Source: Heterodera schachtii
Lineage: Eukaryota; Nematoda; Chromadorea; Rhabditida; Heteroderidae
Assembly: GCA_023374025.1 (NCBI GenBank)
Contig: SIJG01000025.1
Coordinates: 186,001 to 250,000 of the forward strand
Length of the DNA: 64,000 nt
Reading direction: 5' to 3'
The position numbers were made by a program, and so were the translations under genes. Positions 9,937 to 21,300 of the stretch are shown here, piece after piece. The notes below the pieces were generated by a model, which worked only from the letters and a program-made list of their open reading frames with translations, did not search any database and was not told the origin of the DNA. The stretch's first letter is position 1. Every line of letters starts with the position of its first letter.

Positions 9937-11507
9937 CTAATTGCCAGGGCCAATGTAGCTAATCGAGTCTTTGCTGAACAGAACTCGCACTGCCCAAAAT
10001 ATGATGACTCCAACAACAACGACAATGCCAAGGATGATGAGTGCCCATTTTGTACCTTTGCTACAATGGCACTTTTTGCCACCTTCACCACTTCCTTCAC
10101 CGGAGCTGTCCTCGTCATGGTCATGGTGATTATGACCACCATGGCCCATTTCAATATCACCATTTGGGCTGTTGTTCTTCGCGCGCTTTCGTCGTCGTCG
10201 TCCGTTTTTTGCTGTGATGGCCATCATTTTGGGGTGGTGGTGGTGGTCAGGGCAATAAAAAATGTTTGCTTAAATTAAGAAAAAATAATCATTAATTTTA
10301 CACAGGACTCGGTTCGAGCCCGCTCCACAGCACAAATATTTTTAATTATTTTTTGTACAAAAAAGTAAAAAAGGACGACTATTGAAAATTATTTTTAATG
10401 TCTTTTTCAACCAAATAGCAATTGTTTCATATATTCCATTGAAATTGTGCCGAAATATTCCAACATTTTGCAAGTTTTGGTCATTGAGCAATGCCTTTTT
10501 CCCAATTTCATTTATAGCATCGCTCAAAACAGCTGGTAGAACATTTGTGAAAATATTCAGAATATTTGCCAAGAAAATTTCAAAATTTTGGCCATCGCTT
10601 TTCAATTGTTTACACAAATCATTGCGCAATTTTCCAAGGTTGTCCATTTTTGATTCAAATTTGGCATTATCATTACACATAACGCCAACCGATGCTTTTT
10701 TCATCCCTTCAATTGCCAAATTGTCGCTAATTGTCCCTTCATTTGCCTTTTTGACTAAGTCCGATATTGCGTCCACAAAATCCCCACCCGATTTGAATGA
10801 ACCTAAAAGTGGGTTGTTATGAATTTTTATTTATTTATAGGTAATAACAAAGGCTTCCTTTTTTAGGGGTATTTTCGGAAAATTTGAAAAATGGGCAAAA
10901 AAATAAAATTTAAAAAAACGGAATGAAAAAAGTATAGTTTTTTGGGAAAAAAATGTATGATTTTGCATATTTTTTCTGCACATTTGCTATGAAGAAAGGG
11001 GCTCAAAAATAGCATTTCTACGTTAAAACCCCTAGTAATAACTAATTAATTACATAAATGGGCAGCCGAATTAAACCCAAAAATAATCAATAATAAAAAA
11101 ATTACCCCGAAAAAAAGAAAGGTGGAGTTATACTCAAATGTCAGAATTGTACTCAAATACAGTGTTATATTCAAATGTCGGGGTATCCTTAAATATCGGA
11201 GTATATTTCGAGGCCCAAAAAAATTTCTTGTCTCTATATGAAAAAGGTTTAAATTATCGGAATCCGAATGAATTTAAGTTTTGCAGCGATATTTTTGGAA
11301 AATTTTTGAAAAACATACAAATTCAAAAAATCGCTGAAAGTTCTTTCAAAAATTTCATTTATTTTTCTTGAAATTGGTTAAGACTTTTTCTTTACCTCTA
11401 ACTCCGTTTAATCCATGCGCCAATTCCGCCGTTTGATCGCTTTGGCATAACAAATGCATAAATATGATGAATAATGATGTGAATTTGGCGAATTTGAAAA
11501 AAAGCAT
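9937..11507 (-). pseudogene. Family gene B, exon 2 splice donor deleted
   Basis: Exon 1 (11396-11507) is intact. Exon 2 starts normally (acceptor at 10803-10804, first base 10802) and exon 3 (9937-10268) is intact, encoding RRRRKR, a His/Asp linker and the same TM helix as gene A. Compared with A (2432-2550), about 119 bp are missing at the end of exon 2, including its last codons and the GTAAGC donor. The frame then runs on into former intron sequence and stops at 10342. Unless a cryptic donor is used, the anchor exon cannot be joined and the product would be a secreted ectodomain with an aberrant tail. The other parts are nearly identical to A. Confidence 0.7.
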
Positions 11508-12255
11508 TTCTATTGCTTATATAGGAGGTTCTAAGCACACTTTTAAAATTTAAATTTATACAAAATTCTAGTAAATTGTATGTATATTAAAGAATTCATA
11601 TTTTTACCAAGACTCAAAAAAGGTCAATACTTTTTTGAAAATTTGCAAATTTCTGATACACAAACTTACATTAAGATAGAAAAATTCGGCAATTTGTACC
11701 CCTCCCCTCCCCCCCCCTGTGTTTAAAAAAAAATTGAAAATATTGTTCCGTGAGTTTTATGGGTCGCTGATCGCGAAAAATACATCTGTTTTAACAAAAT
11801 CGGAATCGATTTCGAATAAAAGTCAAAATTTGGGTCGAAATGCATTTAAAATATCATTCCTTACAATTGGAGTGGTTTTCAGTTTGCTTTCCAATATTTA
11901 AAAAAGTTAAGAGCCAAAAATTAAATTTTAAATTTTCGGCTCTTTTTTCGAAATCGGGCCCGGCTCTGAATTGGTCGAAATAGATGTAACATTCGTGATC
12001 AACGGCCCCAAAACCCACGGAATCATGTTTTAACATTTTTTGCAACAAAAAAAAATATCAAAAAAATATGGGGAGAAAAAATTATTACAGAAAATTCCTA
12101 GTGCCTTTAAATTTGATCAGAAATTAAAATTTTACTTGCAGTTGAGAAAGGTTATGGCAAATTATTTCTTAAAAACTGCTACAACTGGGCCGAAATTTTT
12201 TAATCTGGTCTATTTTTACGAAATGACTGGATTTAAATGCTCGTGAGTTCTATTA

Positions 12256-12500
12256 TCATCGTGATTCAATAAAAGGTGGCAAATCAATGCCTCCAAATTT
12301 GGCATGCCAAATGCCTCCCTTCTGTTTAAGGATGTCATGCCAAATTTGACAGGCCCTCTCCTCCCAAATTTGGAAGGCAAAATGCCCCCTACCCCCTCTG
12401 CCTTTAAGGGTGCCACGCCAAATTAGGCCTGGGCCTCTCCTCCAAAATTTGGTTGCCAAATGCCCGCCCTCTGCTTAAGAGGGGTCATGCCAAATTGGAC
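12256..12500. repeat. GC-rich promoter repeat array of block 2
   Basis: Same tandem CCAAATTTGG / CTTTAAGGGTGCCA units as 4395-4640, nearly identical in sequence, upstream of gene B exon 1 in gene orientation. Confidence 0.7.
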
Positions 12501-13260
12501 GATGTCAAACAAAATACGATAGCCACATGCTAAGCACATGCTTACTCAATGATTTGGCAAATAATTGACTTTTTTACATTTGCCCTTTTTATGAATGACA
12601 AATAATTTATCGTAATGTAAAATTTTTATTATAAGGAAGAATGATGCGAATGTGCTGTGACTGACAGTTGTGGCACTGAGATACAACCACATAATGGACT
12701 CTACTCATACAGAAATTTTTTCTAGCAAAATCGTTTTAATTGACAAGCATTTTTAATTGGGAGAACACAGGAAAAATATCAGCGCCGCAAATATTTCGCT
12801 TTGAATGGGCGCCGCTAATGGATGAGACGAAGGACAATTCATTTTTGGCAAACTTGTTTTTACCCCTATTGGTTTTTGACCCGATTCGCTTTTTTTATCC
12901 CGATTCGTTTTTTAGTTTTGAAATACTAAAAGCAAGGATAAATCGGTAAAATTTTAATTTTTTGCGTATTTCAATTTTAAGCCTTTTGGGTATGTATTTT
13001 TTAATTTAAAGGTACATACATCGTAATGACTCACTACAGTATGCATATTGGAAACAAAACTGCTATGGTCATTGATCACCCGGAAACCTAAAATTGGTGC
13101 TGCAAATGGACAAAGACCGGGCCGAAAAAAGAAAATGGACAGCGTTGCGTGTGCTCTGCTGCTCGATGAAGATTGGATAAAGGAAAAATGGAGTTCCTAA
13201 TGACACAAAATTGCCTGTACAGAAACAACGCCGTGAATCGTGGGCAGACAGCGGCCCCGA
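12501..13260. other. Inter-gene segment of block 2, no confident gene
   Basis: Near-identical to 4641-5400. It ends abruptly at 13260 within the sequence CGGCCCCGA that continues into the plus-strand exon in block 1. Confidence 0.5.
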
Positions 13261-14208
13261 AAAACCGAATTTCTGTCAACCATTCGCAAAGACGGAAATT
13301 CTAGGATTTATGTAAATACAAAGAAAAAGCTTAATGCATATTAAAATAGTTTAATTAGCGATTTTTAGTGTTTATTTAGTTTTAGCCACCAAAATTATTA
13401 TATCTCTCTCAAAAACATTTATATTTTCTGTGTTTGAACAATTTGGCACAAAAAAGACGGCAAAAATTTTTGGGAAAATTTACGATTTCTTAGGTTTATA
13501 AAAAGTTTTGTGCACTGAGCTAAAAAAATTGTGATGTTTTTATTATTTGTTTAAATTATTTGTTTACCCGCTTCTGCGTTTGGCATAAGCGAACAAAATC
13601 AAATAGGTGTTGTGTAGTGATGCAGTCATACACTCAAATTTATGCCAAATGATAATTTCCTTACCATACTGTATCAACCATTTCATGCAGTTACAGTGGA
13701 CTTTGTTCACTCATGTCAGTTCAACTTTCATTTCATTTTGTCAAAATCACACACAGCAAAATTTATTTGACCACAGTAAAATTGGAGAACAGAAAAATAA
13801 AAGATAGAAGAAATTCTTATAAAAAGAATAAAGAATTAATGGATAAGTTGACCATCAATAGAAAACAAAAGGCATTTCATTAAATGGCAAAACAACAAAG
13901 ACAAAGCAATTAATTTAAAATGCAATTGTCAACTCAAAAAATTTTAAAATACTGTGATATTTAGGTAAAAAATTGAAAAAATTAGCTTAGTTTTAGTGCA
14001 AAAACTTGTTGTTAAAACAATGGTAAAGATTCAAAATCTTAGTTTGGTTGCTAATTATAGCCGAAAAATAAAGCATTTTTATATCCAAAAGTGCTAAAAA
14101 AAATCTTAAAATTCGCTAACTTAAATATATAAAAATATAGTAAAATTTGCTAAAACGAACAGCAGACATTGGTGTGACCTCTCAAATAAGAGGGAAATTG
14201 GAGATGAT
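13261..14208. other. About 950-bp AT-rich segment interrupting the block 2/3 junction
   Basis: Sequence not shared with the other blocks, inserted between CGGCCCCGA (13260) and GATTATTGCACCGG (14209), which are contiguous at 5390-5410. I see no ORF of interest, no terminal repeats and no target-site duplication. It is either an insertion or the original flank at the duplication breakpoint. Confidence 0.5.
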
Positions 14209-14563
14209 TATTGCACCGGGGAAACGACAATGAAGAGCTGGCCTCGGATGAAAACGATGCGGAAAACCGACCTCTCGTCGAGTGCCAATGGGAATAAGGA
14301 TGAAACCTTTGTGTCTATGGGCACTGATCTCGCCGCACTGGCCGCACTAATGAGAAGGTATATTGTGTTTTTATTGTTTTATTTCCAATTTTTTTAGACG
14401 AAGATTTACGGCAACGTGGTCGTGTCAACCTATGAATGTTATTCTGCCCGATTCTCTGCTTATGAAGGATGGCGAAAGCACACTGTTATACACATCCGCC
14501 GATTGCACCGCCAAAGAGAATCGGATGTGGTGTTGGTCTTATTTTCGGGCTCGAAAGCACTAA
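14209..14563 (+). CDS. 3' exons of the unrecognised plus-strand gene (block 3)
   Basis: Exon 14209-14357 (donor AGAAG|GTATAT), a 40-nt intron, exon 14398-14563 ending at the stop inside the first minisatellite unit. It is identical in structure to 1-324. The upstream part is replaced by unrelated sequence, so completeness is doubtful. The polyadenylation signal is at 14778-14783. Confidence 0.4.
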
Positions 14564-14679
14564 TTCGGGTGCACCGCCAAAGAGAATCGGATGTGGTGTT
14601 GGTCTTATTTTCGGGCTCGAAAGCACTAATTCGGGTGCACGCCAAAGAGAATCGGATGTGGTGTTGGTCTTTGCACACC
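14506..14679 (+). repeat. 66-bp minisatellite, about 2.6 units (block 3)
   Basis: Same short array as at 267-440 and 8437-8611. It provides the unexpanded state for comparison with block 4. Confidence 0.9.
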
Positions 14680-14783
14680 CGAAGTTAAGTTAGTTCTTTT
14701 CTATGTTCAATTGATTTTTGCTTTTATTTTCAGCTGTGTCTTCTTTTAATTATTTTTTACTATTTTTGCTGTGACTGAATAAA

Positions 14784-16707
14784 TGTATTTTAAATCATTG
14801 CTGGAATTTTGACATTATTTTTATGAAAATTAATTCGTTTTAGCTATTGGCAAGCCATTTTAGGCAATAAAGATCCAATTAAAATAAATTATTAAATTAT
14901 AATGGATATTATTTGCCCAAAGAAAAAAAAATTTTAATTTATCAATTAATTATGTAAATAGTGATATTATTGATTAATTTAAACTATAGATCCATTCATT
15001 AAAAATGAAATGCGCGATAATTTATTAATCGATTAAGCAAAAAAAGATTATTGAGACATCACTTCCTGCTGTTTCTGTTGTCGGAAGAAGGAGGCAAAAG
15101 CGCATGAATAATGCTGATAATAATAATGCTAATCAGCTTCATGGTGCTAATTTAAATCAGTTGGATAGGGAGTGATTATGCGATGAAGCAATCAAATCGA
15201 CATTCAGGTCCAGGTCGAGCTCTAATTAAAATAATTGATATTGAGGCATTGTTGAAATTTAATTTCCACATCTTTAATATAAACAGAAAAAGCATTGAGC
15301 TTCCCGTAAAGCTTTATGCGAATAGATAAATAATATGAATAAAGAAAAATAACAACGAAAAAAATTAAAATAAAATTACAAAAAAAGACAGAAAAGCCAA
15401 ATAATAAAGGAAATACAATAAAAAATCTAACAAAAATAAACCAAATTTTAAAAAAAAGAAACACAGAAATTTGTATAATAGAGGATGGACAAATTGAAAA
15501 GTCGATATGCCGAAAAATTTAGTGTGATTCTTCTTTTTTTATAGAGAAATTTAAAAACTAAACTTGGCAAAACCCTCTAGTAACACTTAAAAGAAACTTT
15601 TCAAGACCAAAATTTTTGAGAAAATCGTGCAAAAATATGGATGGCAAAAAATTCTATATCGTCTTGGAACAAAAATAATTCTCATGAGAGATAATACTCC
15701 CCCCATTCACCTCCTTAAAATTCGACTTTTCATTTGTTCCCATTTATCCATTCTAAATGTGTAGGGACCGGATTTGAAGCATATGCTTAAAAATTTTTCG
15801 TGTTCTAATTTGCTTAAACATGGAAATTTTTTTTTTTTTTGCAAAGTTTTTCGCGCATTTTTTTTAACCAATTTTTGATGCTTAGTTAAATGCTTAAAAA
15901 ATAGCAATTCTACGTTAAAATTTTTTGATTTGGTGAAGGTTTTTAGTGCATATAAAAGCATATTTTGGGGATTTTTGAGAATAAATGCATATTTGGCCAT
16001 TTTTGCGTTTTTAGAGCATATTTCGGTCATTTTTGGCAAATTTCCATAAGAAAAATGCGAAAAAAAGCGAAAAATACACCCCTAAGGATCGACTTTTTTG
16101 GAATTTTTTAAAAATACACTCTTAAAAATCGAAAAATTTTAACTTTTGTAAGAACTTTTGGTAAAAAAAATTTATTTATATAAAAATGTGATTTTGTTTT
16201 AGTATATAATAAAAATTTATAAAATTTTTTGCAATTGTCTAAGAAAGCTCCTTAGTCCATTGTTTTGGTCTTTTTAAATTTAATTATTAATTTATACCAA
16301 TTTTTGGCATTTTTTGAGGGTTAAAAGCCCTAGTAATAACTAATTAATTACATAAATGGGCAGCCGAATTGAACCCAAAGATAATCAATAATAAAAAAAA
16401 ATTACCCCGAAAAAAAGAAAGGTGGATTATATCCAAATGTCGGAATTATACTCAAAATACGGTGTTATATTCAAATGTCGGGGTATCCTTAAATATCGGA
16501 GTATATTTCGAGGCCCAAAAAAATTTCTTGTCTCCATATGCAAAAGACTAAAATTATCGGAATCCGAATGGATTTAAGTGTTGCAGCGATATTTTTGTAA
16601 AATTTTTGAAAAACTTACAAATTCTCCATAAAATTTCAAAAAATCGCTGAAAATTTTTTCAAAAATTTCATTTATTTTTTCTTGAAATTAGTTAACACCT
16701 TCTTTAC
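14784..16707. other. Block 3 region where family exons 2 and 3 are deleted
   Basis: It follows the block 1 sequence through the small ORF remnant and the start of the TIR element (to about 15895), then jumps. Sequence homologous to about 1853-3140, with exons 3 and 2, is absent. In its place, to about 16320, is a dispersed AT-rich repeat (CGAAAAATACACC, CATATTTCGGTC phrases) that recurs in opposite orientation at about 39050-39430. Block homology returns at CCCTAGTAATAACTAATT. Confidence 0.6.
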
Positions 16708-16819
16708 CTCCAACTCCGTTTGATTCATGCGCCAATTCCGTCGTTTGATCGCTTTGGCATAACAAATGAATAAATATGATGGATAATGATGTGAATTTGG
16801 CGAATTTGAATAAAAGCAT
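16708..16819 (-). pseudogene. Orphan exon 1 of family copy C
   Basis: A complete signal-peptide exon (MLLFKFAKFTSLSIIFIHLL...) with the GTTGGAG|GTAAAG donor, 112 nt like genes A, B and D. Exons 2 and 3 that should follow on the minus strand are deleted. No gene can be built. Confidence 0.7.
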
Positions 16820-17589
16820 TTCTATTGCTTATATAGGAGGTTCTAAGCACACTTTTAAAATTTAAATTTATGCAAAATTCTAGTAAATTGTATGTATATT
16901 AAAGAATTCATATTTTTACCAAGACTCAAAAAAGGTCAATACTTTTTTTTAAATTTGCAAATTTCTGATACACAAACTTACATTAAGATAGAAAAATTCG
17001 GCAATTTGTTCCCCTCCCCTCCCCCCCCCCCGTGTTTAAAAAAATTGAAAATATTGTTCCGTGAGTTTTATGGGTCGCTTGGTCGCGAAAAATAAATATG
17101 TTTTGACAAATTCGGAATCGATTTCGAATAAAAGTCAAAATTTGGGTCGAAATGCATTTAAAATATCATTCCTTGCAATAGGAGTGGTTTTCAGTTTGTG
17201 TTCCTGTATTTAAAAAAGTTATGATCCAAAAATTAAATTTTAAATTTTCGCCTCTTTTTCGAAATCGGAGCCGGGGCTCTGAATTGGTCGAAATAGATGT
17301 AACATTCGTGATCAACGGCCCAAAACCCACGGAACCATGTTTTCAACATTTTTTGCAAGAAAAAAAATATCAAAAAAAGTGTGGGGAGGAGGTACAAACG
17401 AAAATTATCACAGAAAATTATTAGTGCCTTGGAAATCTGAAAAAAATATTTCAAATGCTGTTGAGAAAGGTTATGGCAAATTATTTCACGAAAGCGGCTA
17501 CATTGGGGCGAAATTTTTAAACTGGTCTATTTTTGCGAAATAACTGGTTTAAATGCTCGTGGGTTTCTACTTATTATCCTTATTATCCT

Positions 17590-18010
17590 CGTGATTCAAT
17601 AAAATTTGGCATGCCAAATGCCTCCAAATTTGGTATGCTAAATGCCCCCCCCCCCGACCTTTGAGGATACAATACCAAATTGGACAGGCCCTCTCCTCCC
17701 AAATTTGGAAGGCAAATGCCACTCTCCCCCCTCTCACCTTTAAGGATATCATGCCAAATTGGACGAGCAAATGCCTCCCCTCTGTTTAAGGGTGCCATGC
17801 CAAATTGGACAGGCCCTCTCCTCCCAATGCCCCGACCCCCTCTGCCTTTAAGGGTGTCATGCCAAATTGGACGTGTAAATTGCCCAAGGGCGCCATGCCA
17901 AATTGGACAGGCCCTCTCCTCCCAAATTTGGAAGGCAATCCCCCCCCCCCCCTCCCCCTTCCCCCTCTGCCTTTAAGGGTGCCACGCCAAATTTAAGGCC
18001 TCTCCTCCAA
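17590..18010. repeat. GC-rich promoter repeat array of block 3, expanded
   Basis: Five or more tandem units of ATGCCAAATTGGAC + AGGCCCTCTCCTCCC + AAATTTGG + CCTTTAAGGRTR. It is about 420 bp, longer than in blocks 1 and 2, with C-runs that probably slip. Confidence 0.7.
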
Positions 18011-18344
18011 TATTTGTTCCAGGCCCTACTTTAAAAAAATTTCTCCAACAAAATAAAACACTAAAATTGAAAATTTAAATTCTTTAAATTGAGTTAAATT
18101 ATATATCAATCGATTCCTCAAAAATTTACAGACCCCGAGAATAGGCGAGTGATATAAATTTTGACTCCATCTTCGGTCTCTGTGCCATATGATCAAGCAA
18201 CAAAAATACTAGTTAAACACTTTTGACATATTTTTACCTTTAGTTTTTCAAGCAGTTTTTGGTTTGAGCTTTTGAGTAAATAAATGCCTTTGGTTGCCGA
18301 AGTAATTCATTTTACGAATTATTTTGTAAATGAAAAAATAATTG
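18011..18344. other. Unique spacer before the large 66-bp array
   Basis: No gene or repeat recognised. It contains GACCCCGAGAATAGGCGAG and is not shared with the other blocks. Confidence 0.4.
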
Positions 18345-21300
18345 GTTTAATTCGGGTACACCGCCAAAGAGAATCGGATGTGGTGTTGGTCTTATTTTCG
18401 GGCTCGAAAGCACCAATCCGGGTGCACCGCTGAGAAGAATCGGATGTGGTGTTGGTCTTATTTTCGGGCTCGAAAGCACTAATCCGGGTGCACCGCCAAA
18501 GAGAATCGGATGTGATGTTGGTCTTATTTTCGGGCTCGAAAGCACTAATTCGGGTGCACCGCCAAAGAGAATCGGATGTGGTGTTGGTCTTATTTTCGGG
18601 CTCGAAAGCACTAATTCGGGTGCACCGCCAAAGAGAATCGGATGTGGTGTTGGTCTTATTTTCGGGCTCGAAAGCACTAATCCTGGTGCACCGCCAAAGA
18701 GAATCGGATGTGGTGTTGGTCTTATTTTCGGGCTCGAAAGCACTAATCCGGGTGCACCGCCAAAGAGAATCGGATGTGGTGTTGGTCTTATTTTCGGGCT
18801 CCAAAGCACTAATTCGGGTGCACCGCCACAGAGAATCGGATGTGTTGGTCTTATTTTCGGGCTCGAAAGCACTAATCCGGGTGCACGCCAAAGAGAATCG
18901 GATGTGGTGTTGGTATTATTTTCGGGCTCGAAAGCACTAATCCTGGTGCACCGCCAAAGAGAATCGGATGTGGTGTTGGTCTTATTTTCGGGCTCGAAAG
19001 CACTAATCCGGGTGCACCGCCAAAGAGAATCGGATGTGGTGTTGGTCTTATTTTCGGGCTCCAAAGCACTAATTCGGGTGCACCGCCACAGAGAATCGGA
19101 TGTGTTGGTCTTATTTTCGGGCTCGAAAGCACTAATCCGGGTGCACGCCAAAGAGAATCGGATGTGGTGTTGGTATTATTTTCGGGCTCGAAAGCACTAA
19201 TTCGGGTGCACCGCCAAAGAGAATCGGATGTGGTGTTGGTCTTATTTTCGGGCTCGAAAGCACTAATCCGGGTGCACGCCAAAGAGAATCGGATGTGGTG
19301 TTGGTCTTATTTTCGGGCTCGAAAGCACTAATCGGGTGCACGCCAAAGAGAATCGGATGTGGTGTTGGTCTTATTTTCGGGCTCGAAAGCACTAAACGGG
19401 TGCACCGCCAAAGAGAATCGGATGTGGTGTTGGTCTTATTTTCGGGCTCGAAAGCACTAATCCGGGTGCACCGCCAAAGAGAATCGGATGTGGTGTTGGT
19501 CTTATTTTCGGGCTCGAAAGCACTAATTCGGGTGCACCGCCAAAGAGAATCGGATGTGGTGTTGGTATTATTTTCGGGCTCGAAAGCACTAATTCCGGGT
19601 GCACCGCCAAAGAGAATCGGATGTGGTGTTGGTCTTATTTTCGGGCTCGAAAGCACTAATTCCGGGTGCACCGCCAAAGAGAATCGGATGTGGTGTTGGT
19701 CTTATTTTCGGGCTCGAAAGCACTAATCCGGGTGCACCGCCAAAGAGAATCGGATGTGGTGTTGGTCTTATTTTCGGGCTCGAAAGCACTAATCCGGGTG
19801 CACGCCAAAGAGAATCGGATGTGGTGTTGGTCTTATTTTCGGGCTCGAAAGCACTAATCCGGGTGCACCGCCAAAGAGAATCGGATGTGGTGTTGGTCTT
19901 ATTTTCGGGCTCGAAAGCACTAATTCGGGTGCACCGCCAAAGAGAATCGGATGTGGTGTTGGTCTTATTTTCGGGCTCGAAAGCACTAATCCGGGTGCAC
20001 GCCAAAGAGAATCGGATGTGGTGTTGGTATTATTTTCGGGCTCGAAAGCACTAATTCGGGTGCACCGCCAAAGAGAATCGGATGTGGTGTTGGTCTTATT
20101 TTCGGCTCGAAAGCACTAATCCGGGTGCACGCCAAAGAGAATTGGATGTGGTGTTGGTCTTATTTTCGGGCTCGAAAGCACTAATCCGGGTGCACGCCAA
20201 AGAGAATCGGATGTGGTTTTGGTATTATTTTCGGGCTCGAAAGCACTAATCCGGGTGCACGCCAAAGAGAATCGGATGTGGTGTTGGTCTTATTTTCGGC
20301 TCGAAAGCACTAATCCGGGTGCACGCCAAAGAGAATCGGATGTGGTGTTGGTCTTATTTTCGGCTCGAAAGCACTAATCCGGGTGCACGCCAAAGAGAAT
20401 CGGATGTGGTGTTGGTATTATTTTCGGGCTCGAAAGCACTAATTCGGGTGCACCGCCAAAGAGAATCGGATGTGGTGTTGGTCTTATTTTCGGCTCGAAA
20501 GCACTAATCCGGGTGCACGCCAAAGAGAATCGGATGTGGTGTTGGTCTTATTTTCGGGCTCGAAAGCACTAATTCGGGTGCACCGCCAAAGAGAATCGGA
20601 TGTGGTGTTGGTCTTATTTTCGGGCTCGAAAGCACTAATCCGGGTGCACGCCAAAGAGAATCGGATGTGGTTTTGGTATTATTTTCGGGCTCGAAAGCAC
20701 TAATTCGGGTGCACCGCCAAAGAGAATCGGATGTGGTGTTGGTATTATTTTCGGGCTCGAAAGCACTAATTCGGGTGCACCGCCAAAGAGAATCGGATGT
20801 GGTGTTGGTATTATTTTCGGGCTCGAAAGCACTAATTCGGGTGCACCGCCAAAGAGAATCGGATGTGGTGTTGGTCTTATTTTCGGGCTCGAAAGCACTA
20901 ATTCGGGTGCACCGCCAAAGAGAATCGGATGTGGTGTTGGTCTTATTTTCGGGCTCGAAAGCACTAATCCGGGTGCACCGCCAAAGAGAATCGGATGTGG
21001 TGTTGGTCTTATTTTCGGGCTCGAAAGCACTAATTCGGGTGCACCGCCAAAGAGAATCGGATGTGGTGTTGGTCTTATTTTCGGGCTCGAAAGCACTAAT
21101 CCGGGTGCACGCCAAAGAGAATCGGATGTGGTGTTGGTCTTATTTTCGGGCTCGAAAGCACTAATCCGGGTGCACGCCAAAGAGAATCGGATGTGGTGTT
21201 GGTCTTATTTTCGGGCTCGAAAGCACTAATTCGGGTGCACCGCCAAAGAGAATCGGATGTGGTGTTGGTCTTATTTTCGGCTCGAAAGCACTAATCCGGG

